This document shows, one piece after another, positions 12,894-20,096 of a DNA stretch of 20,096 bases; positions within the stretch are counted from its first letter, which is position 1, and every line of letters begins with the position of its first letter. This DNA comes from a virus. The notes beneath the pieces are model-generated. The model made no database searches. It worked only from the letters and a program-made list of their open reading frames with translations, and was not told the DNA's origin. The stretch is taken from positions 1-20,096 of the IMG/VR virus record IMGVR_UViG_3300028007_000011. One strand, given 5' to 3'. The translations under genes and the position numbers were made by a program.

Positions 12894-15800
12894 ATGGCAC
12901 AGCTTTTACTCAAAGAAGATGCAGATAAACTACTCCTAGAGACGGGTGATGATCTTGTTCTTGAAGCTTACGTAGATCTTGATTCTCCTACTGATGGTGC
13001 TTCAGTAACTACAACTCCTACACTTGAATTTACCGGTGATGATCCACAGGGCGATTCGATAGCGTATCACCTGCAAGTCCACACAAGTAGTACGTTTCCT
13101 CAAATTCAAGTCGATAACAGATGGCAACAAGCGGCTCCCACCCTCTCATCTTCTATCACGCAAAGTATCACTGTTGCGTCAAATACTGATCGCTTACTTG
13201 TTGTCAAAATTGTTAACTGGGGAGGAACTGCAAATAGGACTGTTTCAAGTATTACAGCCAATGGTGATGCATTGACTCGGGCAACTGGTATTGAAAATAC
13301 AAATGGACTGACTAAACAAAATGTTGAGATATGGTATTTAGTCAATCCCGATGTTGGTACCTATGACGTTGTTGCAACGATGAATGGCCAAGCTGAAGGC
13401 TTGAATATTCATGTCACTTCTTTATATGGAGCAAAGCAGACGGGTCAACCACTAACAACTAGGACTCTTGCTGGAAGCTATACATCTCAATCACTCTCCT
13501 TTTTTGTCCAAAAATTCGGAGCATGGGGTTTTGATGCTATTGCTGATAACACTAATTCAATGACTCCTAATGCGGGTCAAACAACTGACTTAAATCAAGA
13601 TGGCGGTACATCAATGGGAAGTTATGAAGAATTTACGAATATCGGTAATCAGTCAATGGGCTGGACTTGGTCGGGCACTGAAGAAATGTCTTATTGTCTA
13701 GCTGTATTTGCACCCTCAGAACCTACTATTGATGCGTATTCAGGCATAGGACAACAAACAGATACGTTTGATAATTCTAGTACATGGACGGTACCGGCCG
13801 GTGTAACGTCAATACTTGTTAAGGCGTGGGGTGCCGGTGGAGGCTCAGGCGGTAACTCAGGTACAATTCGAGGCTCCGGAGGTGGAGGCGGTGCCTATTC
13901 TGAAAAGACAATAGCGGTAACTCCGGGAACGTCTTATACCGTTAGTCCGGGAACGGCCGGTACCGGTGGTGCAACGAACAATAACGGTACAGCCGGTGGT
14001 GATTCCTATTTTGATAATACTTCAGTTCTACTTGCTAAGGGAGGCGGTGCCGGTAACGTAGGAGGCGGTACGGTTGGTGCAGGAGGACTAGCGTCCGGTG
14101 GTGTTGGTGATACCAAAACGTCAGGCGGTAACGGTGGTATTGGTGCAGCAGGCGGTGTTGGAGGTGCAGGAGGAGGCTCCGGAGGCTCAACCGGATCAGG
14201 AGGCAATGCGTCAGGTGGTACAGCCGGTATTGCAGGCACGGGAGGCGGTGCAGCAGGAGGAGACAACGGCGTTGGAAACGCACCCGGAGGTGGAGGCGGT
14301 GCCCTTGATGCAGGAGCCGGTTCTAATGGTGGAACAGGTCGTGTTAGTATTACCTATACCCCTTCATCAACAGGTTTTGTTAACCCAGACAACGGATCCG
14401 ATACAGCACCATTTGATGATGCTAACAATATCCAATACACCGTACAGTCAGCGTTACCGGCAGGAACCTATTATTGGAGAGTGCGAGGCATTGATCCATC
14501 GGGATCTAACACATGGTCGTTATGGAGTGAAATTAGATCATTTGTTGTAGTAGCCGGTGGAGCATATACAAAAGACCTTACTGAGACATTAATACTTAGT
14601 GAAAGCTTTTTACGAAGTATTACACGAACAAGAACAGATACAGCTACCCTATCTGAATCAATCGTGAAAAGTGCTACACGGCTTCTTACTGAATCAACAA
14701 CACTCACTGAGACAATGACGAAGCGACCGGCTAAAACATTCTCAGAATCAGTAAGTCTTACTGAAGTGTTCGCTCGCCTTTTTACGCTTGTACGGTCATA
14801 TACAGAAGGCATAACGGCCTCTGATTCGATAACCAAACAAAGCGCAAGAACGTTAACCGATGCTGCAACGGCAGCAGATACTATTACTAAGCAAACCGGT
14901 AAGAGTATATTAGATAGTGCAACTGCTACTGATACGATATCAAAACAAGCCGGTAAACGACCGACTGAAACTATTACCTTAACTGAGACAATGACCCGTA
15001 TCTTTACTCTTGTTCGTAGTTATACAGAATCAGTAACCATGAGTGAGGTGTTTACGAAGGTTATTACCCGTATTCAAACAGAAGCCGTTACCATAGCTGA
15101 GATCTTTACTAAAGTTGCAACCCTTGCCCGTAGCTTAACAGACAGCGTAACAGCAACCGATACCATATCTAAACAGGAAGGTAAAAACGTTAGCGAAAGC
15201 GTTACCCTTACTGAAACGTATACACCGGTTAAGGGTAAGACATTTGCAGATACCCTTAATTTAACCGATACACTATCCAAGCTTTATACTCTTATCCGAT
15301 CTGAGGTAGTGAGTCTTACTGAAGCCTTTACCCGTACTTTTACCCTTGTTAGAAGTTACTTAGAATCAATTGCGATGAGTGAAGTGCTAACAAGAAGCAG
15401 TACCCGTACCGTAACAGATAGTACTACTCCATCTGATTCTATCCAAAAGAGTACATCAAAAACCCGAACTGATAGTATTACCCTATCTGAAGTACTAGAG
15501 CGACTAATTACATATGGCAGGACGTTTGCAGAATCCTTAACCCTTACTGAGACATTTACCAAGCTTCAAGCGCATGTTAGGTCGCTTACCGATTCTATTA
15601 CTTCATCTGAGGTGATAACCAAGGCAATAACCAGAACTCGTACCGATACGACCACAATGGTTGAGATATTTACCAAAGTAGCTACTCTTGCACGTACTGT
15701 TACTGATTCCATATCAGTTACAGAAGTATTTACGAAACTGACAGGAAAAAATACTACTGATACAGTAAGTACTAGTGAGACGATAACACGACAAACCAGT

Positions 15801-16454
15801 AAGAGGGTAAGCGATACAACAACACTTAGCGAGGTGTTAACAAAGGTTGGTACATTTGCACGTACCTTAACCGATTCTATTACCCTTACTGATTCGTTTA
15901 CACGTCTTTTTAACCGGTCATTGAGTGATGCCCTTACCTTAACTGATACGATTAGACGATCAGTTACACGATCTATGAGTGATGGAGTAACTACCGTTGA
16001 TATCTTCTTCAAGCAGGCTAATAAGTTCTTTACTGATAGCATGTCACTTACTGAGATCTTTGAGGCAACGGGTGATAAGATTAAACTCTTTACTGAATCA
16101 ATCACTATGACTGATTCATTACTTCGTTCGTACACCAAAACCCTTACTGAATCAATTACGATGAGCGAGATTTATACTAGAATTGCCAACTTCACTAAGG
16201 CACTAACAGACAGCGTAACCATGAGTGAAGCCTTTACGTCACTGCTCACATATGGAAGGATCTTAACCGATTCTATTACCCTTACTGAAACCTTTCTGCG
16301 ATCAATGACACGATCATTTGTTGATGTAACACACCTAACCGAGATATTTAGAAAAGCTAATAGAGGGTGGACAAAGATATCTAAGGCTGTTGCCGAGTGG
16401 GGCAAGATCTCCAAAGCAACAAGCCTATGGACAAAGCAAGGCAAACCTGAGTAA
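12894..16454 (+). CDS. Large modular adhesin / receptor-binding fibre (1186 residues)
   Basis: After a short KEDADKLLLETGDDLVLE leader, residues 29-70 look like the front of an Fn3-like domain (SPTDGASVTTTPTLEFTG). Its back half appears only at 490-552 (NPDNGSDTAPF, QYTVQSALPAGTYYWRVRG). Two domains sit between. One at about 75-275 contains DRLLVVKIVNWGG, SSITANGDALT and VEIWYLVNPDVGTYDV. A Gly-rich one at 293-490 runs from WTVPAGVTSILVKAWGAGG to GRVSITY. Residues 563-1158 are 32 tandem 18- or 20-residue repeats, and 1159-1186 form a Trp/Lys cap with Trp every ten residues. It likely recognises the host. No signal peptide or Shine-Dalgarno site is seen. Confidence 0.8.
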   Translation: MAQLLLKEDADKLLLETGDDLVLEAYVDLDSPTDGASVTTTPTLEFTGDDPQGDSIAYHLQVHTSSTFPQIQVDNRWQQAAPTLSSSITQSITVASNTDRLLVVKIVNWGGTANRTVSSITANGDALTRATGIENTNGLTKQNVEIWYLVNPDVGTYDVVATMNGQAEGLNIHVTSLYGAKQTGQPLTTRTLAGSYTSQSLSFFVQKFGAWGFDAIADNTNSMTPNAGQTTDLNQDGGTSMGSYEEFTNIGNQSMGWTWSGTEEMSYCLAVFAPSEPTIDAYSGIGQQTDTFDNSSTWTVPAGVTSILVKAWGAGGGSGGNSGTIRGSGGGGGAYSEKTIAVTPGTSYTVSPGTAGTGGATNNNGTAGGDSYFDNTSVLLAKGGGAGNVGGGTVGAGGLASGGVGDTKTSGGNGGIGAAGGVGGAGGGSGGSTGSGGNASGGTAGIAGTGGGAAGGDNGVGNAPGGGGGALDAGAGSNGGTGRVSITYTPSSTGFVNPDNGSDTAPFDDANNIQYTVQSALPAGTYYWRVRGIDPSGSNTWSLWSEIRSFVVVAGGAYTKDLTETLILSESFLRSITRTRTDTATLSESIVKSATRLLTESTTLTETMTKRPAKTFSESVSLTEVFARLFTLVRSYTEGITASDSITKQSARTLTDAATAADTITKQTGKSILDSATATDTISKQAGKRPTETITLTETMTRIFTLVRSYTESVTMSEVFTKVITRIQTEAVTIAEIFTKVATLARSLTDSVTATDTISKQEGKNVSESVTLTETYTPVKGKTFADTLNLTDTLSKLYTLIRSEVVSLTEAFTRTFTLVRSYLESIAMSEVLTRSSTRTVTDSTTPSDSIQKSTSKTRTDSITLSEVLERLITYGRTFAESLTLTETFTKLQAHVRSLTDSITSSEVITKAITRTRTDTTTMVEIFTKVATLARTVTDSISVTEVFTKLTGKNTTDTVSTSETITRQTSKRVSDTTTLSEVLTKVGTFARTLTDSITLTDSFTRLFNRSLSDALTLTDTIRRSVTRSMSDGVTTVDIFFKQANKFFTDSMSLTEIFEATGDKIKLFTESITMTDSLLRSYTKTLTESITMSEIYTRIANFTKALTDSVTMSEAFTSLLTYGRILTDSITLTETFLRSMTRSFVDVTHLTEIFRKANRGWTKISKAVAEWGKISKATSLWTKQGKPE
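14580..16367 (+). repeat. 32 tandem 54/60-bp protein-coding repeats (TDS type), copy set B
   Basis: Residues 563-1158 divide into 20 units of 18 residues, 11 of 20 and a last one of 16. Walking these lengths from residue 563 lands exactly on residue 1143 for the last unit, which supports the register. A typical unit reads TDSITLTETFTK then a variable part ending before the next T-[DE]. The 20-residue form adds two residues near the end (as in FTLVRSY). Units are diverged in DNA, so this is not a recent array. Confidence 0.88.
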
Positions 16455-16468
16455 TATAGTATATACAC

Positions 16469-18418
16469 ATGAGTCAACAGCGTAACCAACCGGCAATTGT
16501 GATAGATTCCTTCAATCTTGGAGGCATTGCTGATTCCCCATATATCGGTGCCCGTAATTCACTTGCTTCAATTGTCGGATTTGATCTTCATTCTGTACCC
16601 GGATTAATGCTAGTGCAGCAAAAGCTAGTTAAAGATTCAGCAACCACGATTGATGATTTAGTTAAGATTGTACCTTGCTCTGATGGCTCAACGTATTTTT
16701 TCGGTAAAACAACCGGTAAGATCTGGAAACGTGCAGCAAACGGTACGTATTCACTTGAGCAGACAATACCACTCTCAACGCATACTGCTTTTGCAACGCC
16801 TCAGACAGCGGTAGATGATAACTCTATTGGTACCGAAGCGTGGCTTAACCCTTCTAATGTAACGGCGAGTGATGATACTTACGCTAGTGTGGATATTGGA
16901 TCTAACCTCACGTCTCATTATTTGAAAGCTACTAATTTTGGATTTAACTTACCTTCAACAGCTACCATTATAGGTGTAGAAGTGGAAGTAGATCAGTTTG
17001 GTGATCAACCGGTGCGTGATAGTACGGTAAAGCTTATTAAGGGAGGAACGATTACCGGTACCAATAAGGCTACATCTACCAATTGGCCGGATCCTGAAGA
17101 AGCAGCAACGTATGGTGGTGCTGAAGATATGTGGGGTACAACATTAGCGTACTCAGATGTTAATGCTTCAAACTTTGGTGTTGCTATTAATGTTACCGGT
17201 ACAACAGGTGTTGCTAACATTGATCAGATTAGGATGAAGATTTGGTATACGGATTCTGCTCAGACTGCAAGCATTCTTGATGCGTATGAGTATTACGGTT
17301 ACATATATTATGCACAGGCCGGCTTCTTCTTAGGCAGGTGGCAGGTTGGTACTGCATGGTCTACCCGTGATGACAAGTTTGGTGTCTTTACTGGTGGTAA
17401 TAGTACGTATCATCCCATGATTGAAGCTAACCGTGTCCTCTATATTGGTGACAGTCAATATGTTGCACAGGTTGATGCGTCAGATGGTGATTCAGGCGGT
17501 ATTTTTAGTGCTGAAGCTCTTGATATTCCTCCTGAGTATGTCGTTTCAGCACTAGGTAAGAATAAAACCCGTATCTTAGTCGGTGGTACATCAACGAGTA
17601 ATTTAGCTCAAACCGGTATTTTCTCATGGGATACGTGGTCAGTCTCATTTACCAATACAGCTTATATTGATGAATCAGGTATCAATGCTATTCAGCAAGC
17701 AGCAGATGGTACAATTATCATCCAAGCCGGTAATGCAGGAAACCTCTATATTTATGATGGTGAGAATGCCCACTTATTTAAACAGATTCCGCCTAGCTTC
17801 CCTTCACTTTATACGCCAACTGCTACAGCAAAAGTTCACTATCCGGCAACAGCTACCTTAAAGGGCATTCCTCTTATCGCACTATCTAATATTACCGGTA
17901 ATCCGGCTTTGCAAGGTGTTTATGCGTTTGGATCTCGTAATATTAACTATCCCCGTATATTAACCTTAGATTTCCCGATATCAACAGGTAATGTAACAAA
18001 TGTTGAGATATGGAGTATTGCCGTTGTTGGCCTTGATCTGTACGTATCATGGAAGGATACAACAAGCGGTACTGTTTATGGAGTAGATAAACTAAGTTAC
18101 ACAACTAGGTTAAATGGTGCTTACTTTGAAACACGGGTGATGAAGTACAGCAAAGTAATGCTTGATAACTTCAAGAAATTCATTGTTGATTACAACTCAG
18201 TACCGTCAAATACAAGTATTGCCTTGCACTATAAAGTGAATCATGGTAATTACGTACAGTTTGATTCTAGCACTGAGTTTATTAATGATACTGATAGAGT
18301 TGAGTATCGGGCAGAGCGTGACATAAAAGCAAAGACACTACAACTTAAGGTAGTGGTGACAACTAGCGGAAATACAGCACCAACTATTGAAGATCTAGTC
18401 TTATTACTACAAGAATAG
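16469..18418 (+). CDS. Large structural protein, possibly nozzle-like
   Basis: This 649-residue protein begins with SFNLGGIADSPYIGARNSLA and GFDLHSVPG. Nozzle-type (tail-tubular-B-like) proteins often open with such GGI.D ... G.D....PG patterns, and length and place would suit. Residues about 122-265 hold an inserted beta domain: EAWLNPSNVTASDDTYASV, SHYLKATNFGF, TIIGVEVEVDQFGD and GVANIDQIRMKIWYTD, a module known in many phage surface proteins. The rest is repeated short strands (GKIWKRA, GIFSWDTWSV, GNLYIYDGE) suggesting a propeller-like body. Function is inferred from order and pattern. The start is 14 bases after the adhesin stop, with a TATAGT box but no convincing -35 or Shine-Dalgarno site. 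Confidence 0.62.
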   Translation: MSQQRNQPAIVIDSFNLGGIADSPYIGARNSLASIVGFDLHSVPGLMLVQQKLVKDSATTIDDLVKIVPCSDGSTYFFGKTTGKIWKRAANGTYSLEQTIPLSTHTAFATPQTAVDDNSIGTEAWLNPSNVTASDDTYASVDIGSNLTSHYLKATNFGFNLPSTATIIGVEVEVDQFGDQPVRDSTVKLIKGGTITGTNKATSTNWPDPEEAATYGGAEDMWGTTLAYSDVNASNFGVAINVTGTTGVANIDQIRMKIWYTDSAQTASILDAYEYYGYIYYAQAGFFLGRWQVGTAWSTRDDKFGVFTGGNSTYHPMIEANRVLYIGDSQYVAQVDASDGDSGGIFSAEALDIPPEYVVSALGKNKTRILVGGTSTSNLAQTGIFSWDTWSVSFTNTAYIDESGINAIQQAADGTIIIQAGNAGNLYIYDGENAHLFKQIPPSFPSLYTPTATAKVHYPATATLKGIPLIALSNITGNPALQGVYAFGSRNINYPRILTLDFPISTGNVTNVEIWSIAVVGLDLYVSWKDTTSGTVYGVDKLSYTTRLNGAYFETRVMKYSKVMLDNFKKFIVDYNSVPSNTSIALHYKVNHGNYVQFDSSTEFINDTDRVEYRAERDIKAKTLQLKVVVTTSGNTAPTIEDLVLLLQE

Positions 18419-18420
18419 TT

Positions 18421-19098
18421 ATGGGTTACAGAATTATTAATCCATTTGAGGATTATCAACCACAATTACAGCAAAACAGCCAGCTTATTTTACCTACAAA
18501 GTCAGGAAACCTTACTGATGTTAACACTATTTCCGTTGGCTCAGGTAGTAAAACGATGAAAGTAGATAGGCAAGGCATGTGGCTAGGTGGTAATACCTTT
18601 ACTGAGGCTCCATTTCGGGTAGATATGGAAGGCAACGTTGTTGCTAACGCTATTCAGCTTGCCAGTACCATAGCTATTGGAAGTGCAAATGGCCTTTCAA
18701 CTGAGGTGCTAGGTGCAAATCCGGGTACAGAATCCCTATTAACAGGAACGAGTTTTTCACTAACCTTAGATTTTCCTACCTTAGTACATATTGTCTTTAC
18801 GGCTCACGGATGGATTGATCGTATTGCAGCCGGTGATTTTGGAGGTAACGGCTTGGTACGGCTTCATATTAACGGCACTGAGAGGAGAAGAGCTATTTTA
18901 TCAGGTCAGAAAGTAGGTACAGATAGTGCCGGTGCAATAGGTATAACAACATGCTCTAACAGTATTGTGTTGAGCTTAGCAGCCGGCGTACATACAGTGT
19001 GGTTAACTGCTGCATGTGATTCTTTAAATAGCAACACCAAGTTTAGGGTATACAACTACACATTATCGCTTGTTACATTAGGAGCATTATTCTCATGA
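18421..19098 (+). CDS. Fibre-like structural protein, 225 residues
   Basis: The N-terminal part (about 1-45) is polar. It is followed by TISVGSGSKTMKVDRQGMWL and PFRVDMEGNVVANAIQLAST, a pattern of short repeating strands seen in trimeric phage fibres. The C-terminal part is a beta-rich domain with LVHIVFTAHGWIDRI, RLHINGTERRRAIL, LSLAAGVHTVWLTAACDS and YNYTLSLVTLGALF. It may be a receptor-binding tip or side fibre. It starts two bases after the previous stop and overlaps the next start (ATGA), so it is part of a coupled cluster. Confidence 0.65.
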   Translation: MGYRIINPFEDYQPQLQQNSQLILPTKSGNLTDVNTISVGSGSKTMKVDRQGMWLGGNTFTEAPFRVDMEGNVVANAIQLASTIAIGSANGLSTEVLGANPGTESLLTGTSFSLTLDFPTLVHIVFTAHGWIDRIAAGDFGGNGLVRLHINGTERRRAILSGQKVGTDSAGAIGITTCSNSIVLSLAAGVHTVWLTAACDSLNSNTKFRVYNYTLSLVTLGALFS

Positions 19099-19346
19099 GA
19101 AAACAATTACTTATATTAGGCGATGATAATAGAGGCCTTGCAACAGTTCAGGTTAGTAACCTGAAGGTGAAGCTTGATGTACCACAGGGCAAGGTGATTG
19201 ACCTTTCTGTGTTCGATCGCAAGACACGGGAGGAGGCATTCATTCAACCGAGTGATTTCAAGCGTGACAAAGGAAAGCTTCTTAAGGAACCGAAGGATAA
19301 AGAGAAGGAGCCTAAGAAAGAAAAAGATGAGGTAGATGAAACTTAA
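19095..19346 (+). CDS. Small charged protein, 83 residues
   Basis: The ATG overlaps the stop of the fibre-like gene by four bases, indicating coupling. The N-terminal half has short strands (KQLLILGDDNRGLATVQVSN, KVKLDVPQGKVIDLSVFD), and the C-terminal 25 residues are almost all Lys, Glu and Asp (a KDKEKEPKKEKDE stretch). This suggests a small folded domain with a charged tail. The family is not recognised and no function is proposed. Confidence 0.62.
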   Translation: MRKQLLILGDDNRGLATVQVSNLKVKLDVPQGKVIDLSVFDRKTREEAFIQPSDFKRDKGKLLKEPKDKEKEPKKEKDEVDET

Positions 19347-19364
19347 GCACACTTGTGCTATGCT
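19346..19364 (+). promoter_or_regulatory. Inverted repeat with -10-like box upstream of the last gene
   Basis: AGCACA (19346-19351) and TGTGCT (19354-19359) form a perfect 6-bp inverted repeat with a 2-base gap. TATGCT (19359-19364) overlaps the right arm and could be a -10 box, but no -35 of good quality is at the right distance. It may be an operator. There is no T-run, so it is not a terminator. Confidence 0.35.
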
Positions 19365-19392
19365 GATTCTTAGAGGCTAGAAGGATATACCT

Positions 19393-20096
19393 ATGGCGTG
19401 GGGAGAACAAGGAACAAAGATTACATGGAAACCAAACGTTGTACCAGAAGCACAACGTAAAGATGGTGGATGGTACGACAATCCAGACACCGGCTATAAC
19501 ATGCGTTGGTATAGCGGTGGTGGTGGTGGAGGAGGCGGAGGTGGTCAATCGCTTCCTCAAATTCAACAACCTCAGAATTCAGGACAAGTACAACAGTACT
19601 TAAATGAATTCCACGATGTCATGCTCAAGGCAAAAGAAACCTTGAATGCTCCTCAGAAAACAAATGAACAGCTACTAGCAGAAGTAAAGAATCAACTTAA
19701 GCCTACACAAGCTTTACCGACAGCTCCTAACCTCACACAACAATACAATCAGTTACGCTCAGATCAGGGTATTACTTCACTTGAAGAATCACTAGGTAAG
19801 ATCAAAGAACAGGAAGATATCATAGCCTCACAGCTTGAAACACAACTACTTAATGAAGAAGGTAAACCGGTAGCACTTAACGTTATTGCCGGCAGACAAT
19901 CAGAAGAACAACGACAAGCTCAGATTCAAATGGACTTCCTCGGTAGGAGAAAATCACGTATCGTTGATGAACTGCAGATGCGGTATGCAGCAATTGATAC
20001 CATCATGAAGTTTACCCAGATGGATTATGATAATGCTTTAAAGTCATATGAAGCAGAACTTGATTTGAATATGAAAATCTATGAAGCATTCTCAAG
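19393..20096 (+). CDS. Coiled-coil structural protein, N-terminal part (3' end outside window)
   Basis: The frame is open from the ATG at 19393 to the right edge (234 full codons). AGAAGGA lies upstream as a Shine-Dalgarno site. The sequence starts MAWGEQGTKITWKPN, then WYDNPDTGYNMRWY, a run of ten Gly and a Gln-rich stretch. From about residue 62 to the edge it is helical and rich in Gln, Glu, Leu and Lys (QVQQYLNEFHDVMLKAKETL, SLEESLGKIKEQEDIIASQL, GRRKSRIVDELQMRYAAIDT), a probable long coiled coil. It could be an internal virion or tail-shaft protein. Its ending and full length are unknown. Confidence 0.7.
   Translation, partial: MAWGEQGTKITWKPNVVPEAQRKDGGWYDNPDTGYNMRWYSGGGGGGGGGGQSLPQIQQPQNSGQVQQYLNEFHDVMLKAKETLNAPQKTNEQLLAEVKNQLKPTQALPTAPNLTQQYNQLRSDQGITSLEESLGKIKEQEDIIASQLETQLLNEEGKPVALNVIAGRQSEEQRQAQIQMDFLGRRKSRIVDELQMRYAAIDTIMKFTQMDYDNALKSYEAELDLNMKIYEAFS

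Noticed and set aside
14006-14283. Minus-strand Pro-rich and Leu/Arg-rich ORFs
   Set aside because: They are antisense shadows of the Gly-rich coding region, with compositions expected from GGN codons read backwards.
14098-14550. Plus-strand 150-codon ORF in another frame of the adhesin
   Set aside because: It is biased toward Val, Gln and Glu as an out-of-frame read of Gly-rich DNA, lacks a ribosome site and the true frame continues through it.
15566-16138. Minus-strand 190-codon ORF across the repeats
   Set aside because: It is a shadow of the 54/60-bp repeat; Val/Ser-rich low complexity, no start signals.
14580-16367. CRISPR array
   Set aside because: Repeat units are diverged, contiguous and in frame within one protein, with no unique spacers.
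16455-16468. TATAGT before the 16469 gene as a full promoter
   Set aside because: The nearest -35-like sequence (TGGACA) is 21 bp away; kept only as a note in the gene entry.
2-20096. Alternative genetic code or stop-codon reassignment
   Set aside because: Genes end cleanly at TAA, TAG and TGA with stop/start overlaps, and Trp is encoded by TGG; no in-frame recoded stops were needed.

Overview
The window is a stretch of a tailed double-stranded DNA phage (or prophage) genome. All supported genes lie on the plus strand and form a packaging, head and tail module. They use the standard bacterial code, and several ribosome binding sites match the 3' end of bacterial 16S rRNA, so the host is a bacterium. 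Nothing in the sequence identifies it further. The gene set suggests a short-tailed (podovirus-like) particle: a large portal, an N4-gp56-type major capsid protein, an adaptor, a possible nozzle-like protein and many fibre or adhesin genes. No tape-measure or tail-tube gene is visible, although the window ends before the module may be complete.

Layout. 2-2400 is the packaging region: the C-terminal part of the small terminase, then a large terminase split into an ATPase ORF and a nuclease ORF. The ~530 bp between the halves hold an 18-residue Cys peptide behind an unusually long Shine-Dalgarno sequence, a long RNA hairpin, a PGDYG-type small phage protein and a 43-residue membrane peptide. 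2402-5957 carries a J-domain (DnaJ-like) protein, small unknown proteins, the portal and a probable scaffold. 6099-9734 carries the major capsid protein, a possible decoration protein, a small head protein, the adaptor, an SH3-like small protein and a virion surface protein. 9747-19098 is a large fibre and adhesin region: a two-LamG protein, a tail-fibre protein, a fibre-associated protein, a 1186-residue modular adhesin with 32 short repeats, a possible nozzle protein and another fibre-like protein. The right edge holds a small charged protein and the start of a coiled-coil protein that runs out of the window.

Expression. Sigma70-like promoters (TTGACA-type -35 boxes, 16-18 bp spacers) sit directly against several structural genes (portal, scaffold, 7418 gene, 8734 gene, 11856 gene). 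The predicted start sites leave leaders of roughly 0-10 nt without a Shine-Dalgarno sequence, so leaderless or near-leaderless mRNAs are likely. The capsid gene differs: it has a strong promoter, then an intrinsic-terminator-like hairpin in its leader, then a Shine-Dalgarno site. Other genes are joined by stop/start overlaps.

The most interesting points are the precisely split terminase with its structured insert, the phage-encoded J-domain protein, the short-leader promoter family, and the two adhesins that share an 18/20-residue repeat and a Trp/Lys-rich C-terminal cap.
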